Assembly: GCF_000702305.1 (NCBI RefSeq)
Contig: NZ_JNLC01000010.1
Location: 310,001 to 374,000, forward strand
Reading direction: 5' to 3'
DNA: 64,000 nucleotides
Source: Allobosea sp. 117
GTDB lineage: Bacteria; Pseudomonadota; Alphaproteobacteria; Rhizobiales; Xanthobacteraceae
Both the position numbers and the translations under genes were made by a program. Below are positions 32,475 to 40,336 of this stretch, one piece after another (position 1 is the stretch's first letter; every line of letters begins with the position of its first letter). Under the pieces are notes generated by a model. The model was not told the DNA's origin, made no database searches, and saw only the letters and a program-made list of their open reading frames with translations.

Positions 32475-33256
32475 CCGGCAATGCAGGCGCGGCCACGCCG
32501 CTGATCCGCGTCGACGCCATCTCGAAGATGTTCGCCGACCGCTGGGTGGTGGACCGGGTGTCCTTCGAGGTGGCGCGCGGCGAGGTGGTGTGCGTGCTCG
32601 GGCCGTCGGGCTCGGGCAAGTCCACCATGCTGCGCTGCCTCAACTGGCTGGCGCCGCCGACCACCGGCGCGATCTATCTCGCGGGCGAGCGGCTGGGCGT
32701 CCATGACGTGGCCGGCGTCGAGAGGGCGCTTCCGGCGAGACTCGTGCGTGCCCAGCGGGCTCGCTTCGGCATGGTGTTCCAGCAGTTCAACCTCTGGCCG
32801 CACCGCACCGCGCTCCAGAACGTCATGGAGGGCCTCACCATAGTGCGGGGCCTCGCGCGCGGCGAGGCCAAGGCCAAGGCCGAGGCGATGCTGTCGCGCG
32901 TCGGCCTCGCGGCCCGGCAGGACGCCTATCCCGCCCAGCTATCAGGCGGACAGCAGCAGCGTGTCGCGATCGCCCGCGCGCTCGCGATGGAGCCTGAGAT
33001 CCTGTTGTTCGACGAGCCGACCTCGGCGCTCGATCCCGAACTGGTCGGCGAGGTGCTGGCGGTGATGCGCGACCTCGCCGCGCGCGACGTGACCATGATC
33101 GTCGTGACCCATGAGATGGGCTTCGCGCGCGAGGTCGCCGACCGCATCCTGTTCATGGACGAGGGGCGGCTCGTCGAGGAGGCGCCCCCCGAACAGTTCT
33201 TCTCCGCGCCAAGCTCAGCCCGCGCGCAGCGCTTTCTGGATCGATTGCTGACGTAG
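32471..33256 (+). CDS. polar amino-acid-type ABC ATPase
   Basis: About 261 residues starting at GTG 32471, overlapping permease 2 by 4 bases. Walker [11 protein letters not shown], the Q-loop [20 protein letters not shown], signature [20 protein letters not shown], Walker [21 protein letters not shown] and switch [15 protein letters not shown] are all intact. It closely follows the GlnQ/HisP pattern. Last gene of the DUF1989 operon. Confidence 0.94.
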   Translation: MTGNAGAATPLIRVDAISKMFADRWVVDRVSFEVARGEVVCVLGPSGSGKSTMLRCLNWLAPPTTGAIYLAGERLGVHDVAGVERALPARLVRAQRARFGMVFQQFNLWPHRTALQNVMEGLTIVRGLARGEAKAKAEAMLSRVGLAARQDAYPAQLSGGQQQRVAIARALAMEPEILLFDEPTSALDPELVGEVLAVMRDLAARDVTMIVVTHEMGFAREVADRILFMDEGRLVEEAPPEQFFSAPSSARAQRFLDRLLT

Positions 33257-33259
33257 AAC

Positions 33260-33286
33260 AGCAGATGATGATCGGCAGCATCTGCT
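33260..33286 (+). other. hairpin after the DUF1989-ABC operon
   Basis: AGCAGATG and CATCTGCT pair around an 11-base loop, 3 bases after the ATPase stop. No T run follows, so a terminator role is only possible. Confidence 0.4.
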
Positions 33287-33392
33287 CCCCGGTCGCCTTC
33301 GGCGCGTCCGCTCTCGGGCTGCCAGCCGCAGCCAAGCTGACAGTGCGCTCCGGTCCGCCGGGTCCTCGGCCTTTCTCCAGAGAGCTATGCGA

Positions 33393-33404
33393 GAGCGATT
33401 GCTC
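33393..33404. promoter_or_regulatory. SorC-type operator candidate upstream of the HAD-SorC genes
   Basis: GAGC-GATT-GCTC, the same GAGC-N4-GCTC frame as the sites at 35289 and 35308, about 105 bases before the HAD gene start. Confidence 0.45.
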
Positions 33405-33508
33405 AAGCAATGGGTATATGATCTATATTAAAGGTTAGCCCCGTGCCCGCTCAAAACTCTGAGCGACGGCGGCTGTTTCGCGATTCCGGCAAGGCTCTCC
33501 TGGGCGAC

Positions 33509-34168
33509 ATGAGCTTCGACCTCGTCATTTTCGATTGCGACGGCGTGCTGGTCGACAGTGAGCTCATTAGCTGCCGTTGCCTGATCGATACGTTGCGGGG
33601 CTACGGCATCGAGACGACGTTCGAAGAGGTGTTCGCCACATTCCTGGGCCGCAGCACGACGACGATCGCCGAGCATTATCGCGCCGCTGGGCTCAGGATC
33701 CCGGACAATTTCCAGGCCGAGCTCAAGACGCGCGTGCGGCAGGCTTTCGCCGCCGAGCTGCGCCCCATCGCCAATATCGAGACGGTGCTGCGTCGCCTCG
33801 CCGCCGTCTATTGCGTCGCCTCGTCGAGCGATCTCGACCGCGTCGAATTCTCGCTGGAGCTGACGGGCCTGTCTGATCTCTTCTCCGGGCGAATCTTCAC
33901 CGCCCAGATGGTCGCGAACGGCAAGCCGGCGCCGGACCTGTTCCTCTATGCCGCCGCGCGCATGGGCGCGGCGCAGGATCGGACCCTGGTGATCGAGGAC
34001 AGCGTCAGCGGCGTGCAAGCGGCAAAGGCCGCTGGTATGACGGCATGGGGGTTCGTCGGCGGCAGCCATTACGCGGCGCGTGACGGGCGGGCGCTGCTGA
34101 TCGAGGCCGGCGCGGATCGGGTGTTCGAGCGGATGAGCGATTTCAGGCGACAGCAGGCGGCCGGCTGA
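33509..34168 (+). CDS. HAD-superfamily sugar-phosphate phosphatase (beta-phosphoglucomutase-like)
   Basis: About 219 residues from ATG 33509. Motif I is the catalytic FDLVIFDCDGVLVDSE, motif II is in CVASSSDLDRV, the motif III Lys is in NGKPAPDLFLYAAARMG, and motif IV is LVIEDSVSGVQAAKAAGM. It belongs to the GS-like or PGM-like branch that removes phosphate from small sugar phosphates in the cytoplasm. A GTG at 33443 is in frame with AAGG upstream, but the extension has no family counterpart. It shares a base with the SorC gene start and heads the polyol gene group. Confidence 0.88.
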   Translation: MSFDLVIFDCDGVLVDSELISCRCLIDTLRGYGIETTFEEVFATFLGRSTTTIAEHYRAAGLRIPDNFQAELKTRVRQAFAAELRPIANIETVLRRLAAVYCVASSSDLDRVEFSLELTGLSDLFSGRIFTAQMVANGKPAPDLFLYAAARMGAAQDRTLVIEDSVSGVQAAKAAGMTAWGFVGGSHYAARDGRALLIEAGADRVFERMSDFRRQQAAG

Positions 34169-35121
34169 TGGCCGCATCCGACACCGAGCCCTCGCGCCTC
34201 GACGCCGCCGCCCGCGCCGGCTGGCTCTATTTCATCGCCGGCAACACCCAGGACGAGATCGCCCGCAAGCTGAACGTCTCGCGCGCCACCGCGCAGCGCC
34301 TGGTCTCGCTGTGCCTGTCGGAGCGGCTGATCACCTTCCGCCTCGAGCATCCGATCGCCGCCTGCATGGAGCTGGCGGCACGGGTGAAGGAGGCTTTCGG
34401 CCTGCAATATTGCGAGATCGTGCCGACCGACCCGGCCGCGCCACATGCGCTCACCGGCATTGCCGAACGCACAGCGGCACTGCTCGAATCCGTGCTCGGC
34501 GCCACCAAGCCGGCGATCGTGGCTCTCGGTACCGGGCGCGCCATGCGCGCGGCGGTCGAGCAGGTGCGCTCGATGGATTGCCCGAACCATCAGATCGTCT
34601 CGCTGGTCGGCAACATCTCGCCCGACGGCTCGGCGAGCGTCTTCGATTCGGTCGCCCGGCTCGCCGACATCACCAAGGCGCGGCATTATCCGATGCCGCT
34701 GCCGGTGTTCGTTTCTTCCTCGAGCGAGCGGGAGCAATTGCTGCAGATCCACTCGGTCGCACGCATCCGCGCCATCGCCGAGAAGGCGGATCTGCGGCTG
34801 ATGGGCATCGGCCAGATCGACCAGGGCGCGCAGCTCCATGTCGACGGCTTCATCAGCCGCGAGGAACTGCTCGAGCTGATGCGGTTCGGCGCGGTCGGCG
34901 AATTGACCGGCTGGGCCTATGATGCCCAGGGCCGCATCATCGAGGGCGGCTCGAATGAGCGCGTCACCAGCATCCCGCACCCGGTGCCGGCCGAAGCACT
35001 GGCCGTTGGCGCCGCCATTGGTGGCGCCAAGGTGCCGGCGATCCGCGCCGCGCTCACGGGCGGCGCGCTCAACGGCTTCATCACCGACGAGGCGACGGCC
35101 AAGGCGCTGCTCGGGCGCTGA
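34168..35121 (+). CDS. SorC-family sugar-responsive regulator of the polyol operon
   Basis: 317 residues. N-terminal helix-turn-helix (GWLYFIAGNTQDEIARKLNV, SRATAQRLVSLCLSERL), then the SorC sugar-binding domain: PAIVALGTGRAMRAAVEQVR, HQIVSLVGNISPDGSASVFD, LMGIGQIDQGAQLHVDGFIS and a C-terminal KVPAIRAALTGGALNGFITD followed by EATAKALL. SorC proteins sense phosphorylated sugars or polyols and act as activators or repressors. It overlaps the HAD gene by a base and stands immediately before the ABC transporter genes, whose promoter region holds two GAGC-N4-GCTC-like sites. Confidence 0.93.
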   Translation: MAASDTEPSRLDAAARAGWLYFIAGNTQDEIARKLNVSRATAQRLVSLCLSERLITFRLEHPIAACMELAARVKEAFGLQYCEIVPTDPAAPHALTGIAERTAALLESVLGATKPAIVALGTGRAMRAAVEQVRSMDCPNHQIVSLVGNISPDGSASVFDSVARLADITKARHYPMPLPVFVSSSSEREQLLQIHSVARIRAIAEKADLRLMGIGQIDQGAQLHVDGFISREELLELMRFGAVGELTGWAYDAQGRIIEGGSNERVTSIPHPVPAEALAVGAAIGGAKVPAIRAALTGGALNGFITDEATAKALLGR

Positions 35122-35288
35122 CGACTCATTCGCCGTCCCGAACGGCCGTCGGGCCGATCCCGATCGCGCACTGAACGTGCGCCTCCTTCCCGTGATCCTG
35201 ACTCTCCCCTTCAGCGACCGGAATGACGCTCCCGCATTCCGCCACCCGGCCCTCCCGATTGGCCGTTGACAACTTGCCGCAGCGGTGT

Positions 35289-35319
35289 GAGCATATTCTC
35301 AACAATAGAGCATATGCTC
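35289..35319. promoter_or_regulatory. tandem SorC-type operators before the polyol ABC operon
   Basis: GAGCATATTCTC (35289-35300) and the perfect palindrome GAGCATATGCTC (35308-35319) differ at one position and are 19 bases apart, close to two helix turns. TTGACA at 35266 lies just upstream and could be the -35 element, with the first operator over the -10 region. Confidence 0.7.
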
Positions 35320-35338
35320 ATATCTCTGGGAGGAGATG

Positions 35339-36661
35339 ATGAAGACGATGATCGGCACCCTTCTGGGTGCCTCATTCCTTGCCGCTCTCGCCTCGACGCC
35401 TGTCGCCGCCCAGCAGACCACGCTGACCATCGCCACCGTGAACAATGGCGACATGATCCGCATGCAGGCGCTGACCAGCGACTTCACCGCCAAGAACCCC
35501 GACATCAATGTGAAATGGGTGACGCTCGAGGAGAACGTGCTGCGCCAGCGCGTCACCACCGACATCGCCACCAAGGGCGGGCAGTTCGACGTGCTGACCA
35601 TCGGCACCTATGAGGTGCCGATCTGGGCCAAGAAGAATTGGCTCGTCCCGCTCGACAAGCTGAGCGCCGACTACGACGCCAAGGACATACTGCCGAAGAT
35701 CGCCGACGCCGTCTCCGTCAAGGGCACGCTCTATGCCGCGCCCTTCTACGGCGAAAGCTCGATGACCATGTACCGCACCGACCTGTTCCAGAAGGCCGGG
35801 CTGACCATGCCGGAGAGCCCGAGCTGGGAGTTCGTGATCGACGCGGCGAAGAAACTCACCGACAAGTCCGCCGGCGTCTATGGCATTTGCCTGCGCGGTA
35901 AGGCCGGCTGGGGCGAGAACATGGCCTTCCTCACCGCCATGGCGAACTCCTATGGCGCGCGCTGGTTCGACGAAAAGTGGCAGCCGCAGTTCAACGGTCC
36001 CGAGTGGAAGGCGACGCTGACCGACTATGTGAACCTGATGAGGGAAGCCGGCCCGCCCGGCGCCTCCTCCAACGGCTTCAACGAGAACCTCGCGCTGTTC
36101 AATGCCGGCAAATGCGCCATGTGGATCGACGCCACGGTGGCGGCGTCCTTCGTGACGAACCCCAAGGATTCCAAGGTCGCCGACAAGGTCGGCTTCGCCC
36201 TGGCGCCGAACAAGGGTCTGGGTAAGAACGCCAACTGGCTGTGGGCCTGGAACCTCGCCATTCCCGCCGGCTCCAAGAAGGTCGAGGCCGCGTCCAAGTT
36301 CATCGAATGGGCGACCGGCAAGGGCTATACCGATCTCGTCGCCTCCAAGGAGGGCTGGGCGAACGTGCCGCCGGGCACCCGCACCTCGCTCTATCGGAAC
36401 GAGGCCTATATCAAGGCCGCGCCTTTCGCCAAGCTGACGCTGGCTTCGATCGACAGCGCCGATCCCAACCATCCGACGGTGAAGCCGGTGCCCTATGTCG
36501 GCGTGCAATACGCCGCCATTCCCGAGTTCCAGGGCATCGGCACCCAGGTCGGCCAGCAGTTTTCCGCCGCGCTTTCCGGCGCCGCCAAGATCGACGCCGC
36601 GCTCATCGCGGCCCAGGCCGCGACCGAGCGCGAGATGAAGCGCGCCGGCTACATAAAATAG
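35339..36661 (+). CDS. polyol ABC transporter binding protein (SmoE/MtlE type)
   Basis: About 440 residues (ATG 35339 behind GGGAGGAG; ATG 35336 is also possible). Signal peptide MIGTLLGASFLAALASTPVA. The mature protein resembles the sorbitol/mannitol binding proteins of alphaproteobacteria: GDMIRMQALTSDFTAKNPDI, NVKWVTLEENVLRQRVTTDI, FDVLTIGTYEVPIWAKKNWL and GKAGWGENMAFLTAMANSYG. It is first in an operon of transporter, SDR dehydrogenase, FGGY kinase and fructokinase genes, matching polyol uptake and oxidation. Two hairpins follow it. Confidence 0.92.
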   Translation: MKTMIGTLLGASFLAALASTPVAAQQTTLTIATVNNGDMIRMQALTSDFTAKNPDINVKWVTLEENVLRQRVTTDIATKGGQFDVLTIGTYEVPIWAKKNWLVPLDKLSADYDAKDILPKIADAVSVKGTLYAAPFYGESSMTMYRTDLFQKAGLTMPESPSWEFVIDAAKKLTDKSAGVYGICLRGKAGWGENMAFLTAMANSYGARWFDEKWQPQFNGPEWKATLTDYVNLMREAGPPGASSNGFNENLALFNAGKCAMWIDATVAASFVTNPKDSKVADKVGFALAPNKGLGKNANWLWAWNLAIPAGSKKVEAASKFIEWATGKGYTDLVASKEGWANVPPGTRTSLYRNEAYIKAAPFAKLTLASIDSADPNHPTVKPVPYVGVQYAAIPEFQGIGTQVGQQFSAALSGAAKIDAALIAAQAATEREMKRAGYIK

Positions 36662-36681
36662 TTCCTCTCCTCCCTGAGACG

Positions 36682-36710
36682 CCGCGGCCTTGGCCTATCG
36701 CAGGCCGCGG
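36682..36710 (+). other. intercistronic hairpin 1 after the polyol binding-protein gene
   Basis: CCGCGGCCT and AGGCCGCGG, a perfect 9-base stem with an 11-base loop, 20 bases after the stop codon. Confidence 0.65.
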
Positions 36711-36715
36711 AACCT

Positions 36716-36745
36716 GAGCCATCCGGACCCGCATCCGGATGGCTC
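36716..36745 (+). other. intercistronic hairpin 2 after the polyol binding-protein gene
   Basis: GAGCCATCCGGA and TCCGGATGGCTC, a perfect 12-base stem with loop CCCGCA, 26 bases before the first permease start. No T run. With hairpin 1 it probably stabilises the upstream mRNA and reduces read-through to the permease genes. Confidence 0.7.
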
Positions 36746-36771
36746 CCCTTCCGAGGACGTCGAGGACGACC

Positions 36772-37644
36772 ATGGCAACCCAGCAGACGCAGACGCTCGG
36801 CCGCATGCTGCTTGCGCCGGCCGTAGTGCTGCTCCTCATCTGGATGATCGTCCCGCTGGCGATGACGATCTACTTCTCCCTGTTGAGCTACAACCTGCTC
36901 AATCCGGGAATGGAGCGCTTCGTCGGGCTCGAGAATTTCGAGTATTTCCTCACCGACCCGGCCTTCCTCGCCTCGCTGCGCAACACGCTGGTCCTCGTCG
37001 GCTCGGTGCTCGTCATCACCATCGTGCTCGGCGTTCTGGTCGCCCTTCTGCTCGATCAGGCCATTGTCGGGCGCAGCATCGTCCGGCTGATGGTGATCGC
37101 GCCCTTCTTCGTCATGCCGACGGTGAGCGCGCTGGTCTGGAAGAACCTGCTCATGCATCCGGTCTCGGGTCTGTTCGCCTGGATCATGAGTTCGCTCGGC
37201 ATGCAGCCGATCGACTGGTTCGCCGAATACCCGCTGTTCTCCATCATCCTCATCGTGGCGTGGCAGTGGCTGCCATTCGCCGCGCTGATCCTGCTGACCG
37301 CGCTGCAGTCGCTCGACGAGGAGCAGAAGGAAGCGGCGCTGATGGACGGGGCGGGAGCCTTCTCGACCTTCTTCTATATCACCCTGCCGCACCTCGCGCG
37401 GCCGATCACCGTGGTGATCCTGATCGAGACCATCTTTCTGCTCACGGTTTTCGCCGAGATCTTCGTCACCACCGGCGGCGGGCCGGGCCTGCAGACCACC
37501 AACATCGCCTTCCTGATCTACTCGCAGGCGCTGATCCAGTACGACGTCGGCAGCGCCTCGGCAGGCGGCCTCGTCGCGGTGGTGATCGCCAATATCCTGG
37601 CGTTCTTCCTGGTCCGCATCGTCGGCCGGAACCTGGAGGCCTGA
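36772..37644 (+). CDS. polyol ABC transporter permease 1 (SmoF/MtlF type)
   Basis: About 290 residues with six transmembrane segments. The start at 36772 (AGGACG upstream) gives MATQQTQTLGRMLLAPAVVL. The MalF-type family marks are YFSLLSYNLLNPGMERFVGL, LRNTLVLVGSVLVITIVLGV, the EAA loop EEQKEAALMDGAGAFSTFFY, and FAEIFVTTGGGPGLQTTNIA. It pairs with the product of the next gene to form the membrane pore. Confidence 0.93.
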   Translation: MATQQTQTLGRMLLAPAVVLLLIWMIVPLAMTIYFSLLSYNLLNPGMERFVGLENFEYFLTDPAFLASLRNTLVLVGSVLVITIVLGVLVALLLDQAIVGRSIVRLMVIAPFFVMPTVSALVWKNLLMHPVSGLFAWIMSSLGMQPIDWFAEYPLFSIILIVAWQWLPFAALILLTALQSLDEEQKEAALMDGAGAFSTFFYITLPHLARPITVVILIETIFLLTVFAEIFVTTGGGPGLQTTNIAFLIYSQALIQYDVGSASAGGLVAVVIANILAFFLVRIVGRNLEA

Positions 37645-37647
37645 GCG

Positions 37648-38478
37648 ATGGCACGCAGGACCTCCACCACCCGCACCCTTGTCACCACGCTGGCCGCCTG
37701 GCTGGTCGGCTTCGTGATCTTCTTCCCCATCCTCTGGATGATCCTGGCGAGCTTCAAGACTGAGCTGGAGGCGTTCTCGACGCCGCCTTCCTTCCTGTTC
37801 TTCCACTGGACGCTGGAGAACTACGCGACGGTGCAGGAGCGCAGCGACTATCTGCACCATGCGATGAACTCCCTGCTCATCGCCGGCGGCTCGACCCTGA
37901 TCGCGCTTCTCATCGCCGTCCCGGCCGCCTGGTCGATGGCGTTCGCGCCGACCAGGCGCACCAAGGACCTGCTCCTGTGGATGCTCTCCACCAAGATGCT
38001 GCCGCCGGTCGGCGTGCTGGTACCGATCTATCTGATCTTCCGCGATTTCGGCCTGCTCGACAGCCGCTTCGGGCTGATCGCGGTGCTCTGCCTCGGCAAC
38101 CTGCCGATCGTGGTGTGGATGCTCTTCACCTATTTCAAGGAAATCCCGAAGGACATCCTGGAGGCCGCCCGCATGGACGGCGCCACCATCGGGAAGGAGC
38201 TGATCCACGTGCTCACGCCGATGGCGGTGCCGGGCATCGCCTCGACGCTGCTGCTCAATTTCATCCTCGCCTGGAACGAGGCGTTCTGGACGCTGAACCT
38301 CTCCACCTCGGAGGCGGCGCCGCTCACCGTCTTCATCGCCTCCTATTCCTCTCCGGAGGGGCTGTTCTGGGCGAAGCTCTCAGCCGCCTCCACCCTCGCC
38401 ATCGCCCCGATCCTCATCCTCGGCTGGTTCAGCCAGCGGCAGCTCGTCCGCGGCCTGACCTTCGGTGCGGTCAAATAG
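37648..38478 (+). CDS. polyol ABC transporter permease 2 (SmoG/MtlG type)
   Basis: 276 residues, six transmembrane helices, MalG-type: [43 protein letters not shown] loop [20 protein letters not shown], and [29 protein letters not shown] near the C-terminus. It starts 3 bases after permease 1. The sequence is close in style to mannitol/sorbitol permeases of Rhodobacter and rhizobia. Confidence 0.93.
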   Translation: MARRTSTTRTLVTTLAAWLVGFVIFFPILWMILASFKTELEAFSTPPSFLFFHWTLENYATVQERSDYLHHAMNSLLIAGGSTLIALLIAVPAAWSMAFAPTRRTKDLLLWMLSTKMLPPVGVLVPIYLIFRDFGLLDSRFGLIAVLCLGNLPIVVWMLFTYFKEIPKDILEAARMDGATIGKELIHVLTPMAVPGIASTLLLNFILAWNEAFWTLNLSTSEAAPLTVFIASYSSPEGLFWAKLSAASTLAIAPILILGWFSQRQLVRGLTFGAVK

Positions 38479-38491
38479 CAGGAAGGCAGTT

Positions 38492-39514
38492 ATGGGCCGC
38501 ATCACACTCGAAGGCGTGAAGAAGTCCTTCGGCGCTCACGACATCATCAAGGGCGCCGATCTCGAAATCGCCGACGGCTCTTTCGTGGTCTTCGTCGGCC
38601 CGTCCGGCTGCGGCAAGACCACGCTGCTGCGCCTCATCGCCGGGCTGGAGGACGTCACCGGCGGGCGCATCCTGATCGACGGCGCGGACGTCACCGCCGT
38701 GCCGCCGGCCAAGCGCGGCCTTTCCATGGTGTTCCAGTCCTACGCGCTCTATCCGCACATGAGCGTGCGCGGCAACATCGCCTTCGGCCTGAAGATGGCC
38801 GGCCGGCCGCGCGAGGAGATCGCGCGCAAGGTGGAGGGCGCCGCCGCCATCCTCAACCTCACACCCTATCTCGACCGCAAGCCGCGCGAGCTCTCCGGCG
38901 GCCAGCGCCAGCGCGTCGCCATCGGCCGCGCCATCGTCCGCGAGCCCAAGGCCTTCCTGTTCGACGAGCCGCTCTCGAACCTCGACGCCGCCCTGCGCGT
39001 ACAGATGCGCCTCGAAGTCACCCGTCTGCAGCGCCAGCTCGACACGACGGCGATCTATGTCACCCACGACCAGGTCGAAGCGATGACCATGGCCGACCGC
39101 ATCGTGGTGCTGAACGCCGGCCGCATCGAGCAGTACGGCACGCCGCTGGAGCTCTACGAGCACCCGGCCAACCTGTTCGTTGCCGGCTTCATCGGCTCGC
39201 CCAAGATGAACTTCGTCGGCGGCAGGACCGCCGCGGCGCTCGACGCCACCACCATCGGCGTGCGGCCCGAGCATGTCGCCGTCAACCCCGGCGGGGCGGA
39301 TGGCGCCACCGGCCTCGACTGGGTCGGCACCGTCTCCGTCGCCGAGCATCTCGGCAGTGACACCTTCCTTTATGTCGAGGTGCCGGAGATCGGCACCATC
39401 ACCGCGCGCGGCGCGGGCGAACTCGGGATCAAGGCCGGCGACAGCGTCCGGCTCCGGCCCGATGCGGCGCGCATCCACCGCTTCGACGCCAACGGCAACA
39501 CGATTTCCGCCTAA
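38492..39514 (+). CDS. polyol ABC transporter ATPase (MalK/UgpC/SmoK type)
   Basis: About 340 residues. The ATPase domain has Walker [20 protein letters not shown]-loop [20 protein letters not shown], signature [20 protein letters not shown], Walker [17 protein letters not shown] and switch [18 protein letters not shown]-terminal MalK-type TOBE regulatory domain follows ([30 protein letters not shown]). Such ATPases energise the permeases and take part in inducer exclusion. The start is ATG 38492. Confidence 0.94.
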   Translation: MGRITLEGVKKSFGAHDIIKGADLEIADGSFVVFVGPSGCGKTTLLRLIAGLEDVTGGRILIDGADVTAVPPAKRGLSMVFQSYALYPHMSVRGNIAFGLKMAGRPREEIARKVEGAAAILNLTPYLDRKPRELSGGQRQRVAIGRAIVREPKAFLFDEPLSNLDAALRVQMRLEVTRLQRQLDTTAIYVTHDQVEAMTMADRIVVLNAGRIEQYGTPLELYEHPANLFVAGFIGSPKMNFVGGRTAAALDATTIGVRPEHVAVNPGGADGATGLDWVGTVSVAEHLGSDTFLYVEVPEIGTITARGAGELGIKAGDSVRLRPDAARIHRFDANGNTISA

Positions 39515-39529
39515 CCGGAGAGTCCCGCC

Positions 39530-40303
39530 ATGTACCTCGAAAAGTTCAAGCTCACCGGTCGCACGGCGCTGGTCACCGGCGGCGGCCGTGCCATCGGCCT
39601 TGGCTGCGTGGAAGCGCTGGCGGAGGCCGGCGCGAAAGTGGTGATCGCGGATTTCGACGCCAAGGTCGCCGAGGAAGGCCGCGCCGCAATGCAGGCCAAG
39701 GGCTACGACCCGGAGGTGGTGATCATGGACGTCACCAATTCGGCGCGCGTCACCGAGGTCGCCGACGAGGTGGTGAAGAAACACGGCAGGATCGACATCC
39801 TGGTCAACAATGCCGGCATCGCCCGTAGCGAGACGCCGGCCGAGACGGTGACCGACGAGCATTGGCTGAACGTTATCGACGTCAATCTCAACGGCACCTT
39901 CTGGTGCTGCCGCGCCGTCGGACGGCACATGCTGGCCGCGAAATCCGGTTCGATCGTCAATATCGGCTCGATGTCCGGCTTCATCGTGAACAAGCCGCAG
40001 GAGCAGAGCTACTACAACGCCTCCAAGGCGGGGGTGCACCACCTCACCAAGTCGCTGGCGGCGGAATGGGGCGCGCGCGGCGTCCGGGTCAATGCGGTGG
40101 CCCCGACCTATATCGCCACGCCCTTGAACGAATTCGTGAAATCGAATCCGAAAATGTACGACGCCTGGATCGGCGGCACGCCGATGGGCCGGCTCGGCGA
40201 GGTCGAGGAGATCGCCTCCGTCGTGCTCTTCCTCGCCTCGGATGCCGCAAGCCTCATGACCGGCAGCATCGTTCTCGCGGACGGTGGCTATACCTGCTGG
40301 TAG
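39530..40303 (+). CDS. SDR-family polyol dehydrogenase
   Basis: 257 residues. Nucleotide-binding motif TGGGRAIGLG, NNAG at about residue 93, and the catalytic set Ser-Tyr-Lys in GSMSGFIVNKPQEQSYYNAS followed by KAGVHHLTKSLAAEW. The closing TPMGRLGEVEEIASVVLFLA and TGSIVLADGGYTCW are close to galactitol, arabinitol and related ketose-forming dehydrogenases. It would oxidise the imported polyol with NAD to a ketose in the cytoplasm, which is then phosphorylated by one of the two kinases encoded downstream. The exact polyol is not decided by the sequence. Confidence 0.92.
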   Translation: MYLEKFKLTGRTALVTGGGRAIGLGCVEALAEAGAKVVIADFDAKVAEEGRAAMQAKGYDPEVVIMDVTNSARVTEVADEVVKKHGRIDILVNNAGIARSETPAETVTDEHWLNVIDVNLNGTFWCCRAVGRHMLAAKSGSIVNIGSMSGFIVNKPQEQSYYNASKAGVHHLTKSLAAEWGARGVRVNAVAPTYIATPLNEFVKSNPKMYDAWIGGTPMGRLGEVEEIASVVLFLASDAASLMTGSIVLADGGYTCW

Positions 40304-40336
40304 AGTCCGTACCCGGAGCGGCGAGGCAAGCGGACC

